A DNA stretch of 64,000 nt from Microbacteriaceae bacterium VKM Ac-2854 (GCA_013205085.1 JABMLH010000001.1:930001-994000), one strand, 5' to 3'; positions 24,512 through 32,477 are shown, counted from the stretch's first letter. A program made the numbers and translations. The notes: generated by a model not told the origin, from the sequence alone.

Positions 24512-25528
24512 TCAACGCCGGCGCGCGGCGGGGGCGAGTTCCGCTGCGCCGTAGCTGTTGTCGTCGGGGTTGATGGTGACGCCGGGCGCGACGAGTTCGT
24601 CGATGCGGTCGAGGACCTCGCTCGACAGCGCGACGTCGGCGGCCGGCAGCTGGGACACCAGCTGCTCCATCGTGCGCGGGCCGATGATCGCCGCGGTGAT
24701 GCCGGGGTGGTTGATCACGAAGCCGATGGCGAGCTCGATCAGGCTGAGCCCGGCCTCATCCGCGATCTGCGCCAGGGCCTCGACGACCTCGAGCTTCTGC
24801 TGGTTCGCGGCGCTCTGCATGTCGAACCGGGCCGCGGGTCGGGCGCTCGAGGTGGGCGTGGGGGCGTTGTCCTTGCGCCACTTGCCGGAGAGCCAGCCGC
24901 CGGCGAGCGGGCTGTAGCTCAGGGTGCCCATGCCCCAGCGCTGCGCGGCGGGCAGCACATCCTGCTCGATGCCGCGGACCAGGATCGAGTACGGCGGCTG
25001 CTCGGTGACGAAGCGCTCGAGGCGGCGGTCCTTCGCGGTCCACTGCGCCTCGACGATCTGGCTGCCGGAGTAGGACGAGGAGCCGATGTAGCGCACCTTG
25101 CCCTGACGGACGAGGTCGGTGAGCGCGCCGAGGGTCTCCTCGACATCGGTCGTCTCGCTCGGGCGGTGCACCTGGTAGAGGTCGATGTAGTCGGTGCCGA
25201 GTCGGCGCAGGGACGCCTCGACCTCCTGCATGATCCACTTGCGCGAGCCGCCGCCGTGGTTGGGGGCCTCGCTCATCGGCATAAAGAACTTGGTGGCGAG
25301 CACGACGTCGTCGCGGCGGCCCTTCAGGGCCTTTCCGGTGATCTCCTCCGAGACGCCGCCGGAGTAGACGTCCGCCGTGTCGACGAAGTTGATGCCGGCG
25401 TCGAGCGCGTGGTGGATGACACGGATCGCGTCGGCCTCGTCGTTGTTGCCCCAGGGGCCGAACATCATCGTGCCCAAGCAGAGCGGGCTCACCTTCACGC
25501 CGGTGCGTCCGAGGGTGCGGTACTGCAT
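24512..25528 (-). CDS. Aldo/keto reductase
   Basis: The 338-residue TIM-barrel protein has the AKR signature: INFVDTADVYSGG with the catalytic Asp and Tyr, VVLATKFFM with the Lys, and DLYQVHRPS with the His. A GTITAAIIGPRT-like cofactor segment lies near the end. It reduces carbonyls with NADPH. The ATG at 25528 follows an AAGGAG site; a GTG two codons earlier is an alternative. Its promoter has TAGCGT 19 bp after a CCTCCC block, an arrangement shared with several nearby genes. Confidence 0.87.
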   Translation of the reverse strand: MQYRTLGRTGVKVSPLCLGTMMFGPWGNNDEADAIRVIHHALDAGINFVDTADVYSGGVSEEITGKALKGRRDDVVLATKFFMPMSEAPNHGGGSRKWIMQEVEASLRRLGTDYIDLYQVHRPSETTDVEETLGALTDLVRQGKVRYIGSSSYSGSQIVEAQWTAKDRRLERFVTEQPPYSILVRGIEQDVLPAAQRWGMGTLSYSPLAGGWLSGKWRKDNAPTPTSSARPAARFDMQSAANQQKLEVVEALAQIADEAGLSLIELAIGFVINHPGITAAIIGPRTMEQLVSQLPAADVALSSEVLDRIDELVAPGVTINPDDNSYGAAELAPAARRR

Positions 25529-25573
25529 GATCACTCCTTCCCGGCTCCGCGTTCGATCGCGGGGCCGTTTCTC

Positions 25574-25622
25574 ACGCTAGGTGCGGCCCGTCGGCGGCGG
25601 GAGGTTCTGCCATCCCCTGGCA
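25574..25622 (-). promoter_or_regulatory. Shared promoter element A (aldo/keto reductase)
   Basis: On the minus strand a block reading CCAGGGGATGGCAGAACCTCCC in two parts (CCAGGGGATGG, then CAGAACCTCCC; 25599-25620) is followed by 19 bp and TAGCGT (25579-25574). The same CCTCCC-N19-TAGSGT pattern recurs at 27503 and 27557. Confidence 0.6.
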
Positions 25623-25668
25623 CAGCAGGGCATGGCAGTGCGGGATGCGGGCGCAGCCGCTGCCGTGA

Positions 25669-26556
25669 CTAGGCCTCCGGGATGCTGAACTGGCCTGGCT
25701 TGCGCACCGCGTCCGGGTCCGGGCCGCTGCGCACACCGGTGTCGAGGGCGTCGATCGCGTCGAGCTGCTCGCTCGTGAGTTCGAAGTCGAAGACGTCGAA
25801 GTTCTCGGCGATGCGCTCGGGCTTGACCGACTTCGGGATCGCGCTGCGACCCTGTTGCAGGTGCCAGCGCAGCATCACCTGGGCGTTGCTCTTGCCGTGC
25901 TCCGCGCCGATGGCCGCGATGGTCGGGTCGGTGAGCGGGCTGCGTGAGGAGCCGTCGCTCCAGCCGGGGTAGAAGGTGATGCCGCCGATCGGCGACCAGG
26001 CCTGCGTCACGGTTCCCTGGGCGGTGTCGGCCGCCTCGTTCTGCTTCTGTGCGAAGTACGGGTGCAGCTCGATCTGGTTGACGGCGGGCACGACGGTGCT
26101 GCCCTCGGCGAGGCGGGCGAGGTGGGTGGGGGTGAAGTTGCTGACGCCGATCGCGCGGACGCGGCCGTCGGCGAGCAGGGTCTCCAGCGCACGGTAGGCC
26201 TCGAGTGTCACGTCGAACTGCCAGGGTGCGGGCTGGTGCAGGATGAGCAGATCCAGGGTGTCGACGCCGAGCTTCCCGGTACTCACGTCGAAGGCGTGCA
26301 GGGTCTCGTCGTAGCCGTACTGGCTGATCCAGACCTTCGTCTCGATGAAGACCTCATCGCGGTCGATGCCGGAGGCGCGGATGCCTTCGCCGACCTGGCG
26401 CTCGTTCATGTAGGCGGCGGCCGTGTCGATGTGGCGGTAGCCCGTGCGCAGAGCGATCTCCACCGCGGCCGCGGTGTCCTCGGCGGAGCTCTGGAAGACG
26501 CCGAGGCCGAGAGCGGGCATCCGGACGCCGTTGTTCAGGGCGATGAATTCGGTCAT
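25669..26556 (-). CDS. Aldo/keto reductase, 2,5-diketo-D-gluconate reductase type
   Basis: The 295-residue AKR has GYRHIDTAAAYMNERQVG with Asp and Tyr, FIETKVWISQYG with Lys, LLILHQPAPW with His and the cofactor-binding block AIPKSVKPERIAEN. It belongs to the small AKR5-like group that reduces diketo sugar acids or other aldehydes. A possible leaderless start is indicated: the weak -10 TGCGGT ends seven bases before the ATG and no ribosome site fits. It is the second AKR of a row of three in this region. Confidence 0.87.
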   Translation of the reverse strand: MTEFIALNNGVRMPALGLGVFQSSAEDTAAAVEIALRTGYRHIDTAAAYMNERQVGEGIRASGIDRDEVFIETKVWISQYGYDETLHAFDVSTGKLGVDTLDLLILHQPAPWQFDVTLEAYRALETLLADGRVRAIGVSNFTPTHLARLAEGSTVVPAVNQIELHPYFAQKQNEAADTAQGTVTQAWSPIGGITFYPGWSDGSSRSPLTDPTIAAIGAEHGKSNAQVMLRWHLQQGRSAIPKSVKPERIAENFDVFDFELTSEQLDAIDALDTGVRSGPDPDAVRKPGQFSIPEA

Positions 26557-26562
26557 GTCCCG

Positions 26563-26611
26563 ACCGCACGGCGCTCCGCGGGAGCGAGGGAGGTGCCAGC
26601 AGTGCCTGCTT
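26563..26611 (-). promoter_or_regulatory. Shared promoter element E (2,5-diketogluconate reductase-like gene)
   Basis: On the minus strand GCAGGCACTGCTGG followed by CACCTCCC (26609-26588) precedes a 19-bp spacer and the -10-like TGCGGT (26568-26563). The upstream block closely matches element C at 27557. Confidence 0.5.
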
Positions 26612-26623
26612 GAGGGTGGTGGA

Positions 26624-27025
26624 TCAGCGTCCGTTGTAGTCGGCGTCGCTGATGTGCTCGAGCCAGGTGGTGGTGGTATCGGGGTCGTCGGCGGATTCGA
26701 TCATGGCGATGTGCTCCATAAAACCGTCTCCGGCGGCGGCGTGGAAGTGCTCCTCGCCGGGTGGGGTGTAGATGGTCTGCCCGGGGTACACGTCGAACAC
26801 GGTGCCGTCGCGCTGCCCGAAGCGGGCGACGCCCTGGGTGACGCGAAGGTACTGGCCGCGGGCGTGCGAGTGCCAGGCGGTGCGGGCGCCCGGCGCGAAG
26901 CGGACGGTGGCGACGGTCATCCGCTGGTCGTCGGTGTGCGGCGCGGCGATCACGTCGAGCCACACGTCGCCGGCGAACTGCTCGGGCGGGTTCTTGGTGG
27001 TGGGCTTGCGGGGTTCGATCTGCAT
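26624..27025 (-). CDS. Cupin-domain protein
   Basis: The 133-residue protein has one cupin fold with motif 1 near TAWHSHARGQYLRVTQG and motif 2 near PPGEEHFHAA. These supply metal-binding histidines, while the usual motif-1 glutamate is a glutamine. Small cupins of this kind accompany aldo/keto reductases and carboxymuconolactone decarboxylase-like proteins in many clusters, but their reaction is unknown. It is probably co-transcribed with the DUF2255 gene 59 bp upstream. The gap is largely a 13-bp tandem repeat. Confidence 0.8.
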   Translation of the reverse strand: MQIEPRKPTTKNPPEQFAGDVWLDVIAAPHTDDQRMTVATVRFAPGARTAWHSHARGQYLRVTQGVARFGQRDGTVFDVYPGQTIYTPPGEEHFHAAAGDGFMEHIAMIESADDPDTTTTWLEHISDADYNGR

Positions 27026-27040
27026 GGTGCGGCCTTTCGG

Positions 27041-27092
27041 AGTTGTCGGGCGGAGCTGTCGGGCGGAGTTCTCAGGCGGTGTTCTCAGGCGG
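27041..27092. repeat. Four imperfect 13-bp tandem repeats
   Basis: Units AGTTGTCGGGCGG, AGCTGTCGGGCGG, AGTTCTCAGGCGG and TGTTCTCAGGCGG follow each other without gaps. They start between the DUF2255 and cupin genes, and the last unit covers the DUF2255 stop codon. Replication slippage is the likely origin. Confidence 0.8.
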
Positions 27093-27450
27093 GGTCGACC
27101 CGCAGGGTGGTGCTCGTCGCGGTGGCGCTGGTGATGGCCCGGACCGCGCTGCCCGAGCCGTACTTGGCCCGGTAGGCGGCGTCGATCTCGGCATCCGCGC
27201 TGTCGTCGCGCGTGAAGACGACGTCCTTGCCGATGCCGCCGGACTCGATCCGGCCTTCGCCGCGCAGCTGAGTGCCACGGAACCAGGCCGCATCGGGCCC
27301 GTTGACGGAGCGGACGTAGATCCGGTCGTCGACGCGCACCTGCCAGATGATGACCAAGCGGCGCAGGGTGCCGTCGGTGCGACGGCCCGCGATGCGCAGC
27401 TCTCCTGCGCGGCCGATCGTGCTGAGTTCGTCTTCGGTCCATTCGGTCAT
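27085..27450 (-). CDS. DUF2255-family protein
   Basis: The 121-residue protein matches my memory of DUF2255: GELRIAGRRTDGTLRRLVII, IWQVRVDDRIYVRSVNGPD and an arginine-rich AWFRGTQLRGEGRI. The fold is thought to resemble small split-barrel flavin-binding proteins, but no function is established. It is the first gene after promoter element B and lies upstream of the cupin. Its 3' end has been shaped by a tandem repeat. Confidence 0.75.
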   Translation of the reverse strand: MTEWTEDELSTIGRAGELRIAGRRTDGTLRRLVIIWQVRVDDRIYVRSVNGPDAAWFRGTQLRGEGRIESGGIGKDVVFTRDDSADAEIDAAYRAKYGSGSAVRAITSATATSTTLRVDPA

Positions 27451-27477
27451 GGCACGCCTCTCTCGTGAGTCGATTCG

Positions 27478-27526
27478 ACCCTAGAAGCGGCGGCCGCGCT
27501 GAGGGAGTCCTTGTGGGAACCCCTCA
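27478..27526 (-). promoter_or_regulatory. Shared promoter element B (DUF2255-cupin operon)
   Basis: On the minus strand GGACTCCC (27510-27503) is followed by 19 bp and TAGGGT (27483-27478). The upstream block is a weaker match to the other elements. It is back-to-back with element C, so the two operons diverge from one 80-bp control region. Confidence 0.5.
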
Positions 27527-27556
27527 GGGCACCCGTTGGCTGAACGATCACGCTCG

Positions 27557-27605
27557 TTGCAGGTAACGCCAGTGCCTCCCTCGTCCGGTCGCTCTGACCT
27601 AGCGT
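27557..27605 (+). promoter_or_regulatory. Shared promoter element C (aldo/keto reductase-CMD operon)
   Basis: GCAGGTAACGCCAG then TGCCTCCC (27559-27580) is followed by exactly 19 bp and TAGCGT (27600-27605). The long spacer without a standard -35 box suggests activator-dependent transcription. Confidence 0.6.
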
Positions 27606-27652
27606 CGAGTCATGGCCCGTCGCCCGAGCGGCGCCCAGGAAAGAGAACTCTG

Positions 27653-28621
27653 ATGCAGTACACCCGATTGGGATCCTCCGGCCTAAAGATCAGCCGCATC
27701 GCGCTGGGCTGCATGAGTTTCGGCGACACCTCGCGCGGCTTCAGCGAGTGGTCGCTCGACGACGACGGTGCGGAGCCGATCTTCCGTCAGGCGGTGGAGA
27801 ACGGCATCACGTTCTGGGACACGGCGAACGTGTACGCGTTCGGCTCGTCCGAGGAGATCGTGGGCCGGGCGATAAAGCGCTACTCCACGCGCGAGGAGGT
27901 CGTGTTGGCGACGAAGCTGCACTTCCGGATGCACGACGGGCCGGGCGGATCCGGCACCTCGCGCAAGGCCGTGATGGAGCAGATCGACGCGTCGCTGCAG
28001 CGTCTCGGCACGGACTACGTCGACCTGTACCAGATCCACCGCTTCGATCCGGAGACGCCGGTCGAGGAGACGATGGCGGCGCTGCACGATGTGGTGAAGG
28101 CGGGCAAGGTCCGCTACCTCGGCGCCTCGTCGATGTGGGCGTGGCAGTTCGCGAAGATGCAGGAGGCGGCGCGTGTGAACGGTTGGACGCCGTTCGTGTC
28201 GATGCAGGATCAGTACAGCCTGCTGCAGCGCGAGGAGGAGCGCGAGATGTTCGGCCTGCTGGCGGATCAGGGCGTCGGTTCGATCCCGTGGAGCCCGCTC
28301 GCGAAGGGGCGCCTGGCGCGTCCGTTCGGTGAGGCGACCGCCAGATCGTCGACGGACGCGACGGGCAAGCGCTTCTTCGGCGACGGCGACCAGTCGATCA
28401 TCGACGCCGTCGAGCAGGTCGCGAGCGAGCGCGGTGTGGCGATGGCGCAGATCGCGCTGGCGTGGGTGCTGCAGAACCCCGTCGTGTCGGCGCCGATCGT
28501 GGGCGCGACCAAGGAACGGCACCTCGCCGATGCCGTCGCCGCTCTCGACATCACCCTCACGAGCGAGGAGATCGAGCGGCTCGAGGCGGGGTACACCCCT
28601 CGTGAGCCCACCGGCTTCTGA
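27653..28621 (+). CDS. Aldo/keto reductase (YajO-like)
   Basis: The 322-residue AKR shows GITFWDTANVYAFGSSEEIV with the catalytic Asp/Tyr, VVLATKLHFRM with Lys and DLYQIHRFDPETP with His. The late segment APIVGATKERHLADAV binds the cofactor. The start at 27653 follows AGGAAAGAG. It begins a rightward pair with the carboxymuconolactone decarboxylase-like gene under element C. The substrate is unknown; the group often handles small aldehydes or quinones. Confidence 0.87.
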   Translation: MQYTRLGSSGLKISRIALGCMSFGDTSRGFSEWSLDDDGAEPIFRQAVENGITFWDTANVYAFGSSEEIVGRAIKRYSTREEVVLATKLHFRMHDGPGGSGTSRKAVMEQIDASLQRLGTDYVDLYQIHRFDPETPVEETMAALHDVVKAGKVRYLGASSMWAWQFAKMQEAARVNGWTPFVSMQDQYSLLQREEEREMFGLLADQGVGSIPWSPLAKGRLARPFGEATARSSTDATGKRFFGDGDQSIIDAVEQVASERGVAMAQIALAWVLQNPVVSAPIVGATKERHLADAVAALDITLTSEEIERLEAGYTPREPTGF

Positions 28622-28675
28622 ACTGCCGCACCCATGAGCGCCGACCAGCGGATGACCAGCCACGAAGGAACGACG

Positions 28676-29443
28676 ATGACCCACAACCCGCAGCCCAACC
28701 CCGTCGCTCAGAAGAACCACGACGAGTTGTTCCCCGGCCGCGTCTCGACGCTCGCCACGACCGACCCGGAGCTGATCGCGTACTTCGATGACTTCGCCTT
28801 CGACGAGGTGCTCGGCCACAGCGACCTGGACCCGCGCCTCCGCCTGATGACGCAGCTCTCAGCGACCATCGCCGCCGCGGCGCTGACGGAGTTCCGGGTG
28901 CTCGCCGGCGCGGCGCTCACCGTGGGGGTGACCCCGATCGAACTCAAGGAGGTCGTCTACCAGGCGGTGCCCTACGTCGGCATCGCGCGCGCGATCGACT
29001 TCGTGCACGCGAGCAACGACGTGCTGCGCGAGCACGGCGTCGAGCTGCCGCTGCCCGGACAGTCGACCACGACCCCGGAGACGCGGATGGCGGCCGGCCT
29101 CGCCGTGCAGAAGCAGGTGGTGGGCGACGCCGCCGTCGACGCGATGTACGCGAACGCGCCCGAGGACGAGCAGCACATCCAGCGCTACCTCTCCGCCAAC
29201 TGCTTCGGCGACACCGTCGCCCGCGGCGGGCTGGACCTGCGCACCCGCGAGCTGCTGACGTTCTCGATGCTGGTCGCGCTCGGCGGCTGCGAGCCGCAGG
29301 TGGCCGGTCACGTCCGCGGCAACCTCAACGTCGGCAACGACCGCACCGTGCTGCTGAACGTACTGACTCAGCTGCTGCCCTTCATCGGCTACCCGCGCAC
29401 GCTGAACGGCCTCCGCGTCCTCGACGAGATCACCCGGTCATAA
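28676..29443 (+). CDS. Carboxymuconolactone decarboxylase (AhpD-like) family protein
   Basis: The 255-residue protein contains two CMD-type helical domains. The first runs around LRLMTQLSATIAAAALTEFR, and the second around LDLRTRELLTFSMLVALGGC followed by GHVRGNLNVG. Only one conserved cysteine is evident, so a peroxidase role like AhpD is unlikely; a decarboxylase or isomerase-like role is possible. I prefer the ATG at 28676 with a GAAGG site over the one at 28634. It is co-transcribed with the aldo/keto reductase. Confidence 0.82.
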   Translation: MTHNPQPNPVAQKNHDELFPGRVSTLATTDPELIAYFDDFAFDEVLGHSDLDPRLRLMTQLSATIAAAALTEFRVLAGAALTVGVTPIELKEVVYQAVPYVGIARAIDFVHASNDVLREHGVELPLPGQSTTTPETRMAAGLAVQKQVVGDAAVDAMYANAPEDEQHIQRYLSANCFGDTVARGGLDLRTRELLTFSMLVALGGCEPQVAGHVRGNLNVGNDRTVLLNVLTQLLPFIGYPRTLNGLRVLDEITRS

Positions 29444-29447
29444 CCTC

Positions 29448-29497
29448 GGTTGAGAGTGTTCGTCAGCGCTGATCGGCGCTGAGGAGCACTCTCAGCC
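29448..29497. terminator. Long imperfect inverted repeat after the CMD gene
   Basis: Two 21-bp arms (29448-29468 and 29477-29497) match at 18 of 21 positions around an 8-base loop, five bases past the CMD stop. The structure would make a strong hairpin and probably ends the operon. No long T-tract is present. Confidence 0.6.
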
Positions 29498-29526
29498 GAA
29501 GTTGTGTCCGCCCCGACACCCCGCGT

Positions 29527-29566
29527 GGGAGGTTCTGCGAGTACCTGGGACAGCAGGCACTGCCGG
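29527..29566. promoter_or_regulatory. Shared regulatory block D before the efflux transporter
   Basis: GGGAGGTTCTGC is identical to the complement of the core of element A. It is followed by ACCTGGGACAGCAGG, again close to element A's flank (CCCTGGCACAGCAGG). It lies 30-69 bp before the MFS start. The -10 box is not clear in either direction. Confidence 0.45.
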
Positions 29567-29595
29567 AGTCGGCCACCGGAGAGTGGGATGGTCGT

Positions 29596-31035
29596 ATGAC
29601 CTCGCTGGAACACTCGCCCGATACCCGCTCGACCCCGACCGTTGCGGTGCATCGGACCGCGATCCTGGCGATCATCCTGGTGACCTACTTCATGATCATC
29701 CTGGACAACTCGATCATCTTCACCGGGCTGCCCTCGATCCAGGCGACGATGCAGTTCACGCCCACGGGGCTCGCCTGGGTGCAGGACGCGTACACGCTGG
29801 TCTTCGGCGGGTTGCTGCTCCTCGGCGCCCGCACGGGCGACATCATCGGCCGGCGCCGGCTGTTCCTGATCGGGCTGGTGATCTTCTCGATCGCGTCGCT
29901 ACTGGTCGGCGCCGCACCGTCCGGGGGAGTGATGGTCGCCGCTCGCGCGTTGCAGGGGGTCGGCGCGGCGATCCTCGCGCCGCTATCGCTCTCGCTGCTG
30001 ACCGCGACGTTCCCGGAGGGTCGCGAGCGCACCCGTGCCGTCGCGCTGTACTCCGCGGTCGCCGGCATCGGCGCCAGCGCCGGCATGGTGATCGGCGGGG
30101 TGCTCGCCGAGCTGGTGTCGTGGCGGGCCGGTTTCTTCCTGAACCTGCCGATCGGCATCGTGATGTTCCTGCTGGCGCTGCGCTACATGATCGAGCTGCC
30201 GCGCGTCGCGGGCCGCTTCGACGTGGTCGGCGCGGTCACCGGAACCCTCGGCGTCGGCTCGCTGATCTTCGGCATCATCAGCGCGTCGGAGGAGGGTTTC
30301 ACCGCGCCTCGGACGCTGATCGCGCTCGCGCTCGGTGTGGTGCTGCTGGTGGTGCTGGTGCTGAACGAGCGCTGCGCGGCGCAGCCGATCATGCCGCTGC
30401 GGCTCTTCGCGAGCCGTGAGCGCTCGGGCGCCTACGCCATCCGGTTCCTCTACCTCGGCGCGATGATGGGCTTCTTCTGGTTCACGACGCAGTTCCTGCA
30501 GGAGGTCTTCGGCTGGAGCCCGCTGCAGGCCGGCCTCGGCTTCCTGCCGATGACGGTGGTGAACTTCGCGATCGCGATGGCGATCCCGCGCCTCTCCGGC
30601 CGGTTCCGCCCGGTGCTGCTGCTGGGCGCCGGTGTGGTGCTGACCTTCGCCGGGATGCTCTGGCTCAGCCGCGTCGACGCCGGCAGCTCCTTCCTGACCG
30701 CGGTCGCCCTGCCGATGGTGCTGATCGGGCTCGGCCAGGGTCTCGCGTTCGCACCACTCACGGGATACGGCATCAGCGGCATCACCGGAGCGGATGCGGG
30801 GGCGGCGTCGGGTCTGCTGAACACGGCCCACCAGCTCGGCAGCTCGCTCGGCCTCGCGGTACTCGTCGCGATCGGCAGCGCATCGGTACCGACGGGCGGC
30901 GACGTTGTCGCCACGGTATCCGGACGCGTCGAGGTGGCCCTGACCGGTTCGAGCGTGATGCTCGCGCTGGCGTTCGTCGTCGTCCTGGCCGTCATCCTCC
31001 CCGCCGATCGCGCGCGCCGACGGACCGCGAACTGA
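29596..31035 (+). CDS. MFS drug efflux transporter, DHA2 (14-helix) type
   Basis: The 479-residue protein begins with a long polar stretch, then the first helix with the family motif LDNSIIFTGLPSI. Motif A-like GARTGDIIGRRRLFL and the antiporter motif region AVAGIGASAGMVIGGVLAE follow. Length and topology fit the 14-helix EmrB/QacA group that exports drugs with protons. No strong ribosome site precedes the ATG. It shares regulatory block D with the aldo/keto reductase group, so it may export a product or toxicant handled by those enzymes. Confidence 0.87.
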   Translation: MTSLEHSPDTRSTPTVAVHRTAILAIILVTYFMIILDNSIIFTGLPSIQATMQFTPTGLAWVQDAYTLVFGGLLLLGARTGDIIGRRRLFLIGLVIFSIASLLVGAAPSGGVMVAARALQGVGAAILAPLSLSLLTATFPEGRERTRAVALYSAVAGIGASAGMVIGGVLAELVSWRAGFFLNLPIGIVMFLLALRYMIELPRVAGRFDVVGAVTGTLGVGSLIFGIISASEEGFTAPRTLIALALGVVLLVVLVLNERCAAQPIMPLRLFASRERSGAYAIRFLYLGAMMGFFWFTTQFLQEVFGWSPLQAGLGFLPMTVVNFAIAMAIPRLSGRFRPVLLLGAGVVLTFAGMLWLSRVDAGSSFLTAVALPMVLIGLGQGLAFAPLTGYGISGITGADAGAASGLLNTAHQLGSSLGLAVLVAIGSASVPTGGDVVATVSGRVEVALTGSSVMLALAFVVVLAVILPADRARRRTAN

Positions 31036-31080
31036 CCGACGGCTCCGCCGTCGAGATCGAGACCCCGGCGGCTGTTCGCC

Positions 31081-31215
31081 GGCGGAATCGGCGCGGTGGT
31101 GGTCGGCCGGCCCATCGCCGAACTCGACGTCGACAACGTCGCGGGGTCCAGCTCCACCGTCGACGGCTACAACGACGCGGTGAACCAGATCATGCAGGCC
31201 GCGGCCCGGTCGTGA
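31081..31215 (+). pseudogene. C-terminal remnant of an FMN-binding-domain protein
   Basis: An open frame without a start encodes about 44 residues ending LDVDNVAGSSSTVDGYNDAV then NQIMQAAARS. The S-S-T-V-D-G-Y segment resembles the end of FMN-binding domains, where a serine/threonine in SGAT carries FMN. It follows directly on the MFS stop without upstream domain sequence, so it is a leftover tail. Confidence 0.5.
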
Positions 31216-31246
31216 CGCCGCTCGGGCTCGCGCGAAGCGTTTCCGC

Positions 31247-31699
31247 TCAGTCTGCGTCGAGGGCGGCGGCGAGCCCGTCGATCACGGCGATGACGGTCGT
31301 CGCATCGGCGTCGCTGATGGCGTCAGCCGCTTCGAGCAGAGCCGGACGAGCGCCGGCGAGCAGCGCGTGCAGGTCGTCGTCCGAGGTGTGCGTCGCGGAG
31401 ACGATGGTGCCGCGGCGATCGTGAGGGTCCGGGCGGCGCTGCACGAGCCCCGCCCTCTGCAGCCGGTCGATCAGGATCGTCACCGACGCCGGCGTGATGG
31501 CCAGGTGTCTGGCGAGGTCCTTCGCGAACACCACTCGTCCCGCCCGGCCGGAGCGGACGAGGTGAAGCAGGGCGAGCAGATCGGTCTCTCCGCCGCCGTT
31601 CCTCGGATGGTCGCGACGCAGCGCGGACGTCTCGGCGGCCCGGAGCTTCTTCAGGCTGTCGAGGATCGCCAGGCCGTGCGGTTCGCGGACGGCGCTCAT
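31247..31699 (-). CDS. MarR-family transcriptional regulator
   Basis: The 150-residue protein has the MarR winged helix: LARHLAITPASVTILIDRLQ, then RAGLVQRRPDPHDRRGTIV with the DxRR wing. It is the third gene of a leftward operon after two small unknown proteins and overlaps the preceding one by 4 bp. The operon promoter region and the facing kinase promoter contain GTTAGAT/ATCTAAC half sites, which are its likely targets (inference). Confidence 0.87.
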   Translation of the reverse strand: MSAVREPHGLAILDSLKKLRAAETSALRRDHPRNGGGETDLLALLHLVRSGRAGRVVFAKDLARHLAITPASVTILIDRLQRAGLVQRRPDPHDRRGTIVSATHTSDDDLHALLAGARPALLEAADAISDADATTVIAVIDGLAAALDAD

Positions 31700-32028
31700 C
31701 GGGCCTCGTATCCGAGGTAGTCCAGGTGTTCACCGCTGCTCGGAGCCGTGTGGTGTTCCGGGGCCGCGAGGATGCGTAGGGTCTGGCCCGCGTCGGGCCG
31801 GAACTCCAGCGCGGCGGACGGTGTGGCGCTGACCGTGCTCGTGGCCGTGATGGCGACGCGGATGTAGGTGGTCGCGTCCCAGCCATCCGGCGATGACCGG
31901 GGCACGATCGGGAACTCGACGGTCACCGGACCCGAGCCTGCTGCGACGGATCGCGCGACCGCGAGGATCGCCGCGGCGACCGCATCCTGGGTCAGGTAGC
32001 GGGATTGGGCGATCGTGATCTCGTGCAT
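31696..32028 (-). CDS. Hypothetical protein, 110 residues
   Basis: I recognise no family. The protein is soluble, with an N-terminal helix (YLTQDAVAAAILAVARSVAAG) and then beta strands such as TYIRVAITATSTVSA. It starts at 32028 after a strong GGAGG site and overlaps the MarR gene by 4 bp, so the two are translated together. A role linked to the MarR regulator, such as ligand handling, is possible but unsupported. Confidence 0.65.
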   Translation of the reverse strand: MHEITIAQSRYLTQDAVAAAILAVARSVAAGSGPVTVEFPIVPRSSPDGWDATTYIRVAITATSTVSATPSAALEFRPDAGQTLRILAAPEHHTAPSSGEHLDYLGYEAR

Positions 32029-32090
32029 TCTTGCCTCCCTATCCGGATCCGCGGTGCGCACCGCGACCCGGGGTGGTCGGTAGCGAGCCG

Positions 32091-32477
32091 TTAGGCGGCG
32101 GTGCGGCGGTGCGAAGCCGTCGGCGCTCCTGTCGCGGGAGCGGAGGCGGAGGCGGATGCGGATGCGGGGGCGGCGGGGGCGGCCGGTTCCGGAATCAGGG
32201 AGAGGCCGCGACCGCTGTTCGCTTCGGTCATCAGCGCCTCGCACCACTGCCGGCTGATCGCCGGGCGAGCCTGGTCGTCGAAGCGGAAGCGCACCTGGAT
32301 CGACGGGTGCATCCACACGCTCTCGCGCCCGGCCGCGCCGTCCTGCGTCAGGTCCAGCGACATCGCGAAGGTCTCGTTGCGGCGGAACTTGTTCACGATC
32401 ACGACCTGCAGGTGCGCCAACTCGCGGTCTTCCATCTCGAACGCCGCAGCCGGCGAGCCGTACAGCAATTGACCCAT
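32091..32477 (-). CDS. DUF7882-like small actinobacterial protein
   Basis: The 128-residue protein begins MGQLLYGSP, followed by DRELAHLQVVIVNKFRRNE. This pattern is seen in a small-protein family common in Microbacteriaceae and often mislabelled as DNA ligase. The C-terminal tail is a low-complexity Ala/Ser/Pro run encoded by a GGCGGATGC-like repeat. The start at 32477 follows GGAG. It is the first gene of the MarR operon. Function is unknown. Confidence 0.6.
   Translation of the reverse strand: MGQLLYGSPAAAFEMEDRELAHLQVVIVNKFRRNETFAMSLDLTQDGAAGRESVWMHPSIQVRFRFDDQARPAISRQWCEALMTEANSGRGLSLIPEPAAPAAPASASASASAPATGAPTASHRRTAA

Noticed and set aside
27041-27092. Short repeats considered as a possible CRISPR array
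   Set aside because: The units are 13 bp, directly adjacent, without spacers, and no cas genes are present.
24512-29443. The aldo/keto reductase region considered as a composite transposon
   Set aside because: The similar blocks at 25599 and 29527 are promoter elements of about 40 bp in the same orientation. No transposase or longer flanking repeats were found.
32091-32477. The 128-residue protein considered as an ATP-dependent DNA ligase, a label used for similar sequences
   Set aside because: It is far too short and lacks the KxDG nucleotidyl-transfer motif.
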